This document shows positions 28,001-34,768 of a DNA stretch of 64,000 nt, in pieces. Source of the stretch: an uncultured Treponema sp. (GTDB taxonomy: Bacteria; Spirochaetota; Spirochaetia; Treponematales; Treponemataceae); NCBI GenBank assembly GCA_947165895.1, contig CAMVCB010000003.1, positions 248,001 to 312,000 of the forward strand. The letters run 5' to 3'. Below the pieces are notes generated by a model. That model saw only the letters and a list, made by a program, of their open reading frames with translations, made no database searches and had not been told where the DNA came from. A program made the translations under genes and the position numbers. Positions within the stretch are counted from its first letter, which is position 1. Each line of letters begins with the position of its first letter.

Positions 28001-31000
28001 CCAGTCTGCAGTTTCATCTGTTGCTGTAGAATCAATTGCAGCTGTTCTCCATTCAACTTTATCAATTCCAGAACCAGCAGTATTATCCTCTGCCGAAACA
28101 ATTACAGAAAGAGTCTGTTTGTTGTACCATTTATTTAAGCTGTCAGTTACAGAATTGTCTGAAGAAGGCAAAATCACAACATCGGCTTCAACTTTTTTTA
28201 CAGTTGGCGGTGTCTTATCAACAGAGATAACAGCTTCTTTTGTAACCTCATTTCCCGCGTAATCTTCTGCTGTAAGGACAAAATTCCAATCTCCTTCATC
28301 AAGATAGAAGCCATCTACAGTGACCGTATAATTTCCATGGTAGGTATAATCTTGATTCGGTACTACAGGAATAATCTTATCAGGCGAACCTGCTTTTTTA
28401 CCCTCCAGGGTAAGATAATTCACAGGCCGATTTGCCTCAAGGCTATCACCATCATAAACCTGACCAGAGAATATAACCTTTCCTTCATTATTTACACTGT
28501 CTGCTGAAGTAAACATTGTAAGTTTTGGAGCACCTTTATCATAGCGGAAGTAATAAATTTGTCCTTCATCATTATTTGTATTTCCAGCTTTATCTGTAAT
28601 TCGCACTTTGATTGTATGATAGCTGTCATCATCATCTGTATTTTCAGTGATACCATTTAATAAATACTGATAAGTCCATTTATCTGTTGTAGGAATAATA
28701 TTCCAACCTTCTGAATCAATCTGAATTTCCATCTTATCAATTCCAGACTGATCATCCTTTGCTGTTCCTGTAATATATGCGTTACCAGTACCAGAGAACC
28801 AATATAACTTTGCAGTCTTAACCGTGTCAGCTTCATTCTCTCCGTTCATAACCTTGATTTCAGGTTTTGTCTTATCAAAAAGAACTGTTACATTTTTTGT
28901 TGTTTTCTTACCTGCTATAGTATCATTTCCAGAACCGTCTTCAACCGTAATTTCAAAATTATAAGTTTTTTCAATATTGTAATCAGATGAGCTCCATGTG
29001 TAAGTTAAATCATTTCCTGCCAATATTTCGTTAGTGATTGTTGAACCATCGTTTACTGTTATTTTCTTAATAAAGTTAGCATCTTTTGCAGTAACAGTGA
29101 TATGGAAATTACTAACCTCTTGTGTAATTTTATATGTACCGTCCTGCTGCGCAGTTTCTGGGGTAGATACACTTCCTCTGTAAACTTTAACTTCTACATC
29201 AGGGGCTTTCTGGTCTACACAGAAATCTCGAATTGTATGAGGTTTAGTTTCATTACCTGCTTTATCAATTGCCTTTACATGTAATCGTTTTTTTCCTTCA
29301 TATAGGTCTGTTTCAGAATCTGTTCCCTGATTCTCCTTTAAAACCTTAGTTATAGACCAGTCATTTCCATCTGGATTTGTAGTATTCCATACAGACGGAT
29401 TTGTTTCATCAATTGAAGTAATTGCATATTTAATAACATCAAGTCCTGTTCCCGGAGTTGGATCCGATGCAGTTCCTCTGAAAATTACATCCGAACCGCT
29501 GATAGAACTTTCACCAAATTTACCAGTTCCAAGAGATGTAATATCTACAACTGGTGGAGTCAGGTCTACTGTAATTTTTAATTCTTTACTTGGAGTTTCA
29601 ATTCCTGCTAAATCTTTTATTGTGAACTTATATGTATAAGTTGCTGTGCTTCCGGCAGCTGGAAGCTCACTAATTGGGAACAGTTCTGTTTGCCATGTTC
29701 CAATATACGAACCAGTTACATCTTTATTTAATATAACTGTACTTGTTTTTTTATCATTTTCAGTTACCGTAATTGAGTCAATTCCGTAAGTATCAGTTGC
29801 AAAACCAGATAGAATAATCTTCTTGCCGACAGCAAAATCAAATGAATTAGAAATCAAGTCAGATTCTCGTTTTTCTACACGTTTAGTAGTATCATTTACA
29901 TCAGCTTCACTCAGATAATAACCATAGATACCAATTTTTGGTTTTGACGGCTTATAAATCCAGTCAGCTTTTGTTACCTCTTCAGATTCCAGTCCGACAA
30001 TATCAATAGCCTTTACAATAACTGTCTTTTTACCTTCCTTAAGGAAAACACCATTATAAGATGGATTGTCTGTATTAGAGAAATTACTGTCTTTTATAAT
30101 CGTAAATTTCCATGCAGATGTTCCACTTGCTTCAAGCCAGTCAGTTTCTTTTGCAGGGGATACTGATTCGTCTTTGATTTTTATCAGAACTTTAGAAACT
30201 CCAGAACCGTCACCATCATTTGATGTTCCTTCAAACCAGAATGAGTTATCAGAAGTTTGTACCGGACTTGGGTAAGCAGTAACAGTCAGAGCAGGCTTTG
30301 CGTCATCAACATGGATATAATAATCCTTTGTGTTTGAATAACTTGCCTTATCATCACTCATAATAAAGTAAGAAACATATGTTTTATCTTTATTTGCAGT
30401 ACCGTCAACAGTTGCCGCAGCGTCAAAAGTATCTGTAAATTTTTTATTTGTTCCAATTTCCAGCTCTTTAGGAGTACCACTAGCATTTTTTACGATATAT
30501 TTATTTACTAAATTCTCAATTTCAGTATTTCTTGCTGCAATTACGCCATTATTATCTGGATTTTCTTTTATCTGTTCACGAAGAGTTTTTAATTCTTCAT
30601 TCGTAAAATCCGTCTGGTATTTTCTAAATAAATGCAAAGGATTGGAAGCTGTTCCGTTATATGAATAAGTCAAAGTCAATGTCAAATCTTTGCTTGCAGT
30701 TTGTGATGAAATGTATTCTGGTGAACCTGTAACAAAAAGCTCCAGTGTTTTTGTATCTGGTGCAAAATAGAAGGCATAAATACCCGAAACGTCAGCTTCA
30801 AGACTATTGCCTTTAGTATCAGAACCTTCAACACAAACTTTGTAGAAGGAACCTGTATCTAAAGCTGTATAATTAAAGGTACTGAGGGTCTTTGTTTTAA
30901 AGCTTGTTACGTTTGAAGCTAAAGAAATTTTCTTTCCATTTGCAATACCTTTATCATCACATTCCTGAAGATACATTTTTACTGTGGCTTCATCAATTGC

Positions 31001-32146
31001 ATAATTATCACGACCAGGTGTAAGTGTAATTGTAAGAGGAATACCATTTTCGCCAGAACCGTTTGTAACATAATATTTTTCATCCGGCTTATTCTGAGCA
31101 TTATTCATAGACTGATTTTCCGGAAGATAATTATTCAACCCTATAACCGTAAAAGTAGGGTTATTCTTAGGGTTAAGGGCGAAGGTGCCGACTTTTACGG
31201 CGGTTTCGGTCAGTGTTTTTTTGACTGTGGAAATTTCGTCGGAAGTCAATACGGCCCGGGAAGAATCCTGGCTTCCGTTTGAATAGGTTCCGTTGAACAT
31301 GGCGTACAAATCGTTTGTTTTATATTTATCGTAGCCCAGCTTTTCTATTGTGGTCTGGAAATAGTAAGAGGTCTGGCAGTTTCCAAGCTTGTCGCTGTCT
31401 GTCTGGGCAGAACCGTCTGCCGGGTAACGCTGGGCATCATCATAGGCAAAAACCTTACAGTAGCGGACCTGGGAATTTGTTGAATTCTCGCCGTAAATTG
31501 CAGAATATTCTTCCGTTCCAAAGCTTGCTACATCCTGTTCGATTGCGGCCGGAACATTCTGCTTTGTGATTGTCCTGAGCTCTGTGCTGCAGGCTTCATC
31601 CTGATAAACCTTTACGTCAATTCTGTTGATATTGTTGTCATCAGCGGCTTTTCCAGAAAGTGTAAAGAGCTTTCCGTAGGTTTTGATTTCTGTTGCGCTG
31701 TCATCCTTTGATTTAAGATATGAAAGAATTACAACCGGCGGGGTATTATCAATAATGTATGACTGAGTTACAGTATTTGTGTGACCGCCGTTATCATAAA
31801 GAGTGACGGTTGCGAGGTAAGTTCCGTCTACCAGCGGCTGTGCACTGTCGGCCGGGTCTACTGCACAGATCCAGGTACCGTCTGCAGCTACTTTAGCGTT
31901 ATACGTGAGGGTCTTTTTTGTATTAGTGTTACTGAGGGCTACTGTTACCTGCCCTACTGAGCCATCATCCTTCCAGGTTCCTTTAATCGCAAAAGCATCG
32001 CGGATTACGGCGTTCACTCCTGGGCTTGAAATTGTTCCTGTTGGTATTTCCGTATCAACAGCACCACCAAGACCGATATCGCAGGCTGAAGCAATGAGAA
32101 AAAGAGATAATGACGCCAATGCGCCCATAAATATTTTACCTTTCAT
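19034..32146 (-). CDS. Giant Ig-like-repeat lipoprotein, 4,370 residues
   Basis: This is the largest gene here, about a fifth of the window. The signal sequence ends in lipobox IASAC with the lipidated Cys at 22, so the protein should be membrane-anchored and face outward. The body contains roughly 19 Ig-like/bacterial sandwich units, each opening with a D-x-T-x-P-P or D-x-x-K-P signature (for example VDLTPPVVDI, VDKTPPTVKK, FDKTKPEIKV, IDNTAPGVDI) and containing GTxxD or SGxxK cores. Near residue 3,700 a TIG-like unit appears (RGSNITVEGFNLNG). The last ~650 residues have repeated AWYDSTSG / FAYYDTGNG motifs that suggest a beta-propeller. No enzyme motif is seen; adhesion or surface display is inferred. 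The ATG at 32146 has GAGG five bases upstream. Confidence 0.88.
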   Translation of the reverse strand: MKGKIFMGALASLSLFLIASACDIGLGGAVDTEIPTGTISSPGVNAVIRDAFAIKGTWKDDGSVGQVTVALSNTNTKKTLTYNAKVAADGTWICAVDPADSAQPLVDGTYLATVTLYDNGGHTNTVTQSYIIDNTPPVVILSYLKSKDDSATEIKTYGKLFTLSGKAADDNNINRIDVKVYQDEACSTELRTITKQNVPAAIEQDVASFGTEEYSAIYGENSTNSQVRYCKVFAYDDAQRYPADGSAQTDSDKLGNCQTSYYFQTTIEKLGYDKYKTNDLYAMFNGTYSNGSQDSSRAVLTSDEISTVKKTLTETAVKVGTFALNPKNNPTFTVIGLNNYLPENQSMNNAQNKPDEKYYVTNGSGENGIPLTITLTPGRDNYAIDEATVKMYLQECDDKGIANGKKISLASNVTSFKTKTLSTFNYTALDTGSFYKVCVEGSDTKGNSLEADVSGIYAFYFAPDTKTLELFVTGSPEYISSQTASKDLTLTLTYSYNGTASNPLHLFRKYQTDFTNEELKTLREQIKENPDNNGVIAARNTEIENLVNKYIVKNASGTPKELEIGTNKKFTDTFDAAATVDGTANKDKTYVSYFIMSDDKASYSNTKDYYIHVDDAKPALTVTAYPSPVQTSDNSFWFEGTSNDGDGSGVSKVLIKIKDESVSPAKETDWLEASGTSAWKFTIIKDSNFSNTDNPSYNGVFLKEGKKTVIVKAIDIVGLESEEVTKADWIYKPSKPKIGIYGYYLSEADVNDTTKRVEKRESDLISNSFDFAVGKKIILSGFATDTYGIDSITVTENDKKTSTVILNKDVTGSYIGTWQTELFPISELPAAGSTATYTYKFTIKDLAGIETPSKELKITVDLTPPVVDITSLGTGKFGESSISGSDVIFRGTASDPTPGTGLDVIKYAITSIDETNPSVWNTTNPDGNDWSITKVLKENQGTDSETDLYEGKKRLHVKAIDKAGNETKPHTIRDFCVDQKAPDVEVKVYRGSVSTPETAQQDGTYKITQEVSNFHITVTAKDANFIKKITVNDGSTITNEILAGNDLTYTWSSSDYNIEKTYNFEITVEDGSGNDTIAGKKTTKNVTVLFDKTKPEIKVMNGENEADTVKTAKLYWFSGTGNAYITGTAKDDQSGIDKMEIQIDSEGWNIIPTTDKWTYQYLLNGITENTDDDDSYHTIKVRITDKAGNTNNDEGQIYYFRYDKGAPKLTMFTSADSVNNEGKVIFSGQVYDGDSLEANRPVNYLTLEGKKAGSPDKIIPVVPNQDYTYHGNYTVTVDGFYLDEGDWNFVLTAEDYAGNEVTKEAVISVDKTPPTVKKVEADVVILPSSDNSVTDSLNKWYNKQTLSVIVSAEDNTAGSGIDKVEWRTAAIDSTATDETADWQPLTKKTEAGVITYNGSVVFDDAAAKEGSRLYIRAIDKAGNSTKFNTKVSSTDPNSAIDYIVFNIDTEKPTLTSKFYQVEGGSRKTSGGTIYLAENKRITVYGAFSDEQSGVQKLSYSLGGRDITSSVTTTYYSSDETLSEDKISTIFVDANKTTDKKSIKYWKAEFTPVLADNTNVDLVITGKDFADNESKIAPVFSMLKDTEEPVIDRKNVTFTITGNDEPVYMKGNKGETGEKYYVNNITQTFTLHGIATDNVGLDSVELKAKDSSGNEITIDSKKSGSASNWTFSDIDLSKTKAVEETASVSLTGGVTLYVELTDLAGNKNIALNQKITVVFDTEAPRGKHLADGKGKDIYFRIGNTNNDDILETDSLWDAALDVNVGSKYSAETYGNTKNIEIRGLFDDGDVLGTADVSGLKTIYYKVYKKSEHKAEFDKVEGKTYKELVEANKNFASDIKTSYTGKITPDSSITEKRVFYTDTSKTSAGSTLDGKLTSEGYITDKDGNPKHWAKIKSNFDQTITGFDEENNYLVLVAEDNVGNIAVDLVLLNEDATTHKGDSYNNFSLNVDTNPPVSGDFVSSATYTNATTGTQATKLRNGDIVITGTVKDVLPNTTVPADSVSELKSLIVKVGNTDNKIEFKIKEEEENSTVVKNYYVNDVKQAVVPAADVDFDSDTYKDKPNILTTNKNSSDNLAVRKWKATISGSYFAGLSGNVVIYAIGKDNAGNEKSVTAANVIVDSVKPAVTLNLTENTTVNGKQTLKGTISDSYLTEDPAGASEPGTLELFYTTKAGTTAAPDSIDSTAAATANAGTDWRKYGTTKHASSFEFKDIDTAKLILSGGTDSTTYIPDQTKVYFTVKATDKAGNIGFSTPKSFTVDQDTDRPVITIKNLPLESMTSAGIWAKDNLLFGTVTDDDGVSEVYVMRKNADDEEPSASDDGWGNNLLEGGIWQYTIPKDGYGVFYFKVVDTQNPAKTYISSATKVLQTTPKIYDKQTTPNQYGIRGETTDSRVYLKVDTTKPKIRNVFYRLSDSTTTITVTESELSEMLTNSTKPAGWESLTSVGLGYIGGTSSSRCLWILYDFWDENGVKEIETEQIKREDKTVNGVSSTTFTSTENSNPTYRLIKFDLSTLNSGDNKLSLMVKDQADSSSEPKEYTVKIDNTAPGVDIRNPQEGSDEYGSLSVSASGSVSDEHINNRDINNIPGLYFAITKDETKPDVTSTDWTNIKDCVTGTGRWNILFDKDNDTDLGLADDGFYHVKKLNEYLKVLYPSDFTGTEDIHKDLYFWVYAVDSLGNSNYSSADKRKITVYTQADKPDLAIEYPDSTATTLAGMIRISGSAEIRAEKVASVWLKIDPEYNGTSFNDSGWETKLTALNSAYTVEDSGNSIIGRAVKADGTTSWHYTINSKNEFGKIDDENRKVAVKAYALSSTNKASELRTVSFTINPDKPQIKSAGDSDENVLILVNKADPTKKMQYEENMWISGEWYLEGSVRHGAGIYLFTYTEAGEEGIDLINTNTFERTGLGNITLTERSDAMDAGATAKNWDFSIPVGASGDSVGTNEFTIRIQDNGSKASETKTIKLRYDNKAPNSFVARTSNGVISSTNKNFRNSNGQFALNGTINENESAGESGVKRIAFYFTRAAKAASNSTTKTTYFIDPLITKVSSATTEPDKYRNNYVDVSSTGISYSDPENGGDGLYWGEVSVDSVSDKVITVSSIPEAFSKNVRKGGLCKMNSAVYTIKEKVTENGKIKITLDSAPASAEKAYFALAQVIDNTSIETGRTDLFTETDTLVNQDGDCMQEGLTGTGGNYEWQATINSTNLYDGPVTLHFVYYDKAGNSKAETIAGMICNNAPRIASVAVKSDYNGNESFEEETVNEILRYYPGGSKLVDNVRKALKAVSGTVIVSSDNTTSGSAFMTLKDKSAIDVEMVGGNGKLHYEYAIGDTAGADGIKSGQVENWADGIENNYDETSDYVVTTHTHTIDLPVSFFTEGTKVPNNTRTKPVTWFQYKIWDDTDGTEKFVDSQNVTVQIALDVQVTDDIKPNVVIDPFKWISSSNNSLYQNSNKNGHIELEDDWKNATGYSSTATDGEYDSDPKVSGKIVLRGYAYDNKRLSNIQISIPKSTVLSTATTVAMYDNKNKTWKDSDTTGDVEGLTKGTMKDNGWHFIVSNSTTDGAYFDDKGHKIMWTFEYDSEKVTGIATNDVVVTLTANDSASNPSTGREENTTSTATDVNKHKPAYKMDVVPYITGIKTDLSVGKNQNSWTTLSRSALGIYPVSRGSNITVEGFNLNGTSSKVMIGSEEYTPNSEGTTTNNLVITTNAATTSAGLVAKTGSVESLNNRTVKTVAYNQEPNNRNNNILTDARELHIVDVYTTTNTEDKRNLDMAIYGNDINFSAGYKDSYFSIMMGADDTSIGTISNLRNSYTRYFDNAIAINEDGTPFTVSACGDTLGTPVESWGNGPSQFALTKGTSGPSWEYSQISDNISLLVLDSNWNGANLNNLNRFQWPSIIVRGHDSETKGYISYYDTTQKLVKFRYFISTDEKLASNLVSYRAGSKASQFVEGAVNTNDTYSQGYTAIAGANENSPYSVVGVDKDGNAIVAWYDSTSGALKMKYNTSPAASFSGYQEFTSIPTGQGYVATGNTYNFIYNSAHSSFYATDINGNQGGKYVKIGNEYYELEYKDRYWVSSGWSSKNYYHYEIKNYGGTSNINNIEVYTLEATSISGQFNISVDGGTSQLVEIAASLPERGDKEHEFAYQLNLLLSKNYGAYAEVDPKTNKVTVRSMQTGTNSSISITGITNGGAVSEAVAGSGEPWHEVTVDNDSSGQYVAMKTDSKGGIHFAYYDTGNGDLKYAYMSSVTATPVVVTVDGYQQVGQYVDLAIREGESVDGTSCIVPYISYYSMSNGDTNRAAKVAKLAKPLIPVTGNATITSANASGVDDDGELFTGNWEVFHVPTNGKPDQYRVNIGVTSSGNVYVSYLADRIIEYVKVY

Positions 32147-32378
32147 AGACACCTCGCTACAAATTTATACGCATCAAAACAAAAAAAGTATAAAATTATC
32201 CCCGATTTTTTTTATGAAAACTTTTTTAGCAGAGAATTTAGAGCTGATAAAAACTTTTTATATGTTCTCATCATATAACTTTATCGGTAAATTATCAAAT
32301 TTTGTTAAAGAAAATAACAAACATTTTTATAGGGAAACGCTTCTTTTTTATAGTAGATGTCTGATTTTTACAAAAGAT

Positions 32379-32407
32379 TTGCTCTTTTCTTCTATATAGA
32401 ATATAAT
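32379..32407 (+). promoter_or_regulatory. Promoter of rsmI (leaderless type)
   Basis: TTGCTC (32379-32384), a 17-base spacer and TATAAT (32402-32407) put the expected transcription start at the GTG start codon, 32414. Confidence 0.7.
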
Positions 32408-32413
32408 ATTTGC

Positions 32414-33121
32414 GTGGCTAAACTTTACGTTATTGGAACACCGATTGGAAATCTTGGCGATATTACTTACCGGGCCGTTGAAACGCTTAAAAACGTCGAT
32501 TACGTGGCTGCCGAAGACACCCGCCATACCCTGCAGCTTTTGAATCACCTTGAAATCAAAAAGCCGCTCATTTCCTGCCGGGCTCAGAACGAAAAGTTTG
32601 CGTCGGAAAATATCATTAAGCTTCTGGAAGAAGGTCATGACATTGCCTACGCAAGTGATGCGGGAACTCCGGGAATAAGTGATCCGGGGGCTGTTCTTGT
32701 TGACTGCGTTCGCGAGGCGGGCTTTGAAATCGTTCCGATTCCGGGTCCTGCGGCCTTTGCAACGCTTGTGAGTGTGGCTGGTTCTGGTGGAAAAACCCTG
32801 ATTTTTGAAGGTTTTCTTTCTCCAAAGCCTGGTAAGCGCCGCTCACGGGTAAAAGAACTGATGGACAGCGGAAATGCTGTAGTTTTTTACGAAAGTCCCT
32901 TCAGAATTGTTAAGCTTCTTAAAGATATTTCCGATACTGATAGTAGCAGACGAGTTGTAGTCGGTCGGGAATTGACTAAACTGCACGAGGAAATCACCAG
33001 CGGAACCGCTCAGGAACTGTATGATGATTATTCTTCAAGACAATCCATAAAAGGAGAGTTTGCAGTTTTCATTTCTGGTACAAAAAAAGATAAACATTCG
33101 GAAGAATCTGCCGATAATTAA
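32414..33121 (+). CDS. rsmI: 16S rRNA (cytidine-1402-2'-O)-methyltransferase
   Basis: The protein has 235 residues. The tetrapyrrole-methylase-like fold begins at AKLYVIGTPIGNLGDITYRA and shows AAEDTR, YASDAGTPGISDPG and IPGPAAFATLVSVAG, all typical of RsmI. It methylates the ribose of C1402 in the 16S rRNA decoding centre using S-adenosylmethionine. It is shorter than the E. coli enzyme (about 286 residues) and lacks the extra C-terminal domain. A GTG at 32414 is preferred over an in-frame ATG at 32357: the family begins here and the -10 box ends six bases before the GTG. flgM follows 22 bases downstream and is probably co-transcribed. Confidence 0.9.
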   Translation: MAKLYVIGTPIGNLGDITYRAVETLKNVDYVAAEDTRHTLQLLNHLEIKKPLISCRAQNEKFASENIIKLLEEGHDIAYASDAGTPGISDPGAVLVDCVREAGFEIVPIPGPAAFATLVSVAGSGGKTLIFEGFLSPKPGKRRSRVKELMDSGNAVVFYESPFRIVKLLKDISDTDSSRRVVVGRELTKLHEEITSGTAQELYDDYSSRQSIKGEFAVFISGTKKDKHSEESADN

Positions 33122-33143
33122 AATAGGTAAGGGGAAGGAAATT

Positions 33144-33434
33144 ATGATGATTAATGGAATTAATTCAATCAATCCTTTGAACAATGTTCAGGAAACTCGC
33201 AAATCAGAGGGCATTTCTAAAGCTCGTGCAACAGAATCTGATTCAATTTCAGTTTCAAAAGAAGCTGAGAAAATGGCAGAAGCATATTACCTGGACAAGG
33301 TTGCAGCAGAAACTCCAGATGTTCGCGCTGACAGGATTGCAGAAGTAAGAGAAAAAATTAAAGACCCTGCTTACTTGAATGATGCTGTATTCGGCTCAGC
33401 AGCAGATAAATTTCTTACTGCTCTTGGACTTTAG
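33144..33434 (+). CDS. flgM: Anti-sigma-28 factor FlgM
   Basis: The protein has 96 residues. The second half carries the FlgM signature: VRADRIAEVREKIKDPAYL, then a short C-terminal helix; the N-terminal half is Ser/Glu-rich and probably disordered. FlgM binds FliA (sigma-28) and holds it inactive until the flagellar hook-basal body is complete. ATG 33144 is preceded by the purine-rich GGGGAAGGA; a second ATG follows at once. A strong terminator lies 27 bases after the stop. FliA itself is not in the window. Confidence 0.9.
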   Translation: MMINGINSINPLNNVQETRKSEGISKARATESDSISVSKEAEKMAEAYYLDKVAAETPDVRADRIAEVREKIKDPAYLNDAVFGSAADKFLTALGL

Positions 33435-33460
33435 TTAATTTGCTATTTAAGCTATTATAA

Positions 33461-33495
33461 GGGCGGACGCATTGTCGTTCCGCCTTTTTATTTTT
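33461..33495 (+). terminator. Intrinsic terminator after flgM
   Basis: GGCGGA (33462-33467) pairs with TCCGCC (33479-33484), with extra inner pairing, and is followed by two runs of five T. Confidence 0.88.
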
Positions 33496-33525
33496 AAAAA
33501 AAATCAGGAGAGACGGAGGTAAGTA

Positions 33526-33572
33526 AAAAGCTGCAAAACTTTTCTGCTGAAAAGTTTTGCTTAACGCTTTTT
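33526..33572 (+). promoter_or_regulatory. Long hairpin before the Fe-ADH-like gene
   Basis: A perfect 12-bp stem (33533-33544 with 33549-33560, loop TGCT) is flanked by a further AAAAAGC/GCTTTTT pairing. The 3' side ends in five T only about 14 bases before the ATG at 33586. It may be a leader attenuator or a second terminator for flgM. Confidence 0.5.
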
Positions 33573-33585
33573 GCTATAAGATTAT

Positions 33586-34734
33586 ATGTCAGATTTTGTT
33601 TTCAGAATTAATCCAAACATCATCATCGGTTCTTATACAGTTTCCCGACTGGGACAGCAGGTTCGCGAATGGGGAAGCAGATTTTTTCTTGTAATGGATC
33701 CGATTCTTAAAGAGCTTAAGGTTTCAGATAAAATCATTCAGGCTTTAGCTGAACACAAGATTGAAACGATTATTTATTCTGAATTAAATGACGGAACTTC
33801 TACCAAGACTGTGGCCCGGGCTCTCAAGCTTGCCCGGGAAGCTCATGTTCACGGTGTTATTGCCGTTGGCGGTATGAAGGCGATGACAATCGGACGCGCT
33901 GTTGCGGCCTACTATAACGAAGTCCACGATTTCTACACCTTTGTAGGGGGCGCCCTTCCAAACGCCCAGCCGATTTCCTGCATCTGCGTGCCTACTACCT
34001 ACCGCTTCCCTTTTATCTTTACAAGTGACCTTCCGCTGGCAGATTCCCGCAATCATCAGATTAAATTCCTTAAAATACAGCGCAATGTCTGCAAGCTTGC
34101 CCTGATTGACCCTAACCTCATGCTTACCCTGACTGATAATCAGAAGGCTATGCTTTCTCTTGAGCTTTTGAGCATGAATGTTGAAGCATATATTTCGCAG
34201 AAGGCAAATTTCTTCAGTGATATGTTTGCCGAAAAGGCCATGGAAATTCTTTCCTACGCTTTTAACGGTTCACCTTCCATCGATATGACAACGCCGGAAG
34301 AAGTGCTGCTGGCCCAGGCAGGTGCGATGGTCAGCATGGCAGCCTCAACTTCATCACTTGGAATGACTACCCTGCTTTCAATCGGACTTAATGCCCGCTA
34401 CCAGATTAAAAAACCCCTTATCGCGTCAATTATTCTGCCCTTTGCGCTGGAAGATGCATCAAAATTCAAGGCCGCTAAGCTTGAAAAACTTTCACATCTT
34501 CTTGGAGCAGCTACAGAAGAACAGAAAGGTGATGATGCCGTAAAAGCCCTTATTGATTTTGTGCGTCAGAGAATTGCGGCGGCAAATCTTCCTACCCGCC
34601 TTAAGGACACCAAGCTTACAATTGAACAGCTGGCCCTTTCCATTGAAGACATTAAGGACACTGATATTATGAATCAGCTTCCCCGCAGCATGACTGCCGA
34701 CGACCTTTTTGCATTTATAAAACAGGCTTACTAG
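33586..34734 (+). CDS. Degenerate iron-type alcohol dehydrogenase homologue
   Basis: The protein has 382 residues and follows the Fe-ADH fold from end to end, but the functional motifs are lost. The NAD-binding GGGSxxD is VGGMKAMTIG, the TTAGTGSE loop is TTYRFPFIFT, and the metal-ligand segment DALTHAIEAY has become LELLSMNVEAY. The two later His ligands are absent from the TTLLSIGLNARYQIKKPLIA region. The reading frame is intact and GC and codon use match the neighbours. This points to a kept protein with a non-catalytic or altered role rather than a decayed gene. There is no Shine-Dalgarno sequence. A normal Fe-ADH with all ligands is encoded at 55153. Confidence 0.85.
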   Translation: MSDFVFRINPNIIIGSYTVSRLGQQVREWGSRFFLVMDPILKELKVSDKIIQALAEHKIETIIYSELNDGTSTKTVARALKLAREAHVHGVIAVGGMKAMTIGRAVAAYYNEVHDFYTFVGGALPNAQPISCICVPTTYRFPFIFTSDLPLADSRNHQIKFLKIQRNVCKLALIDPNLMLTLTDNQKAMLSLELLSMNVEAYISQKANFFSDMFAEKAMEILSYAFNGSPSIDMTTPEEVLLAQAGAMVSMAASTSSLGMTTLLSIGLNARYQIKKPLIASIILPFALEDASKFKAAKLEKLSHLLGAATEEQKGDDAVKALIDFVRQRIAAANLPTRLKDTKLTIEQLALSIEDIKDTDIMNQLPRSMTADDLFAFIKQAY

Positions 34735-34768
34735 ACAGACAGGGCGCTGGCCCGGTCCCGGAGATTTT

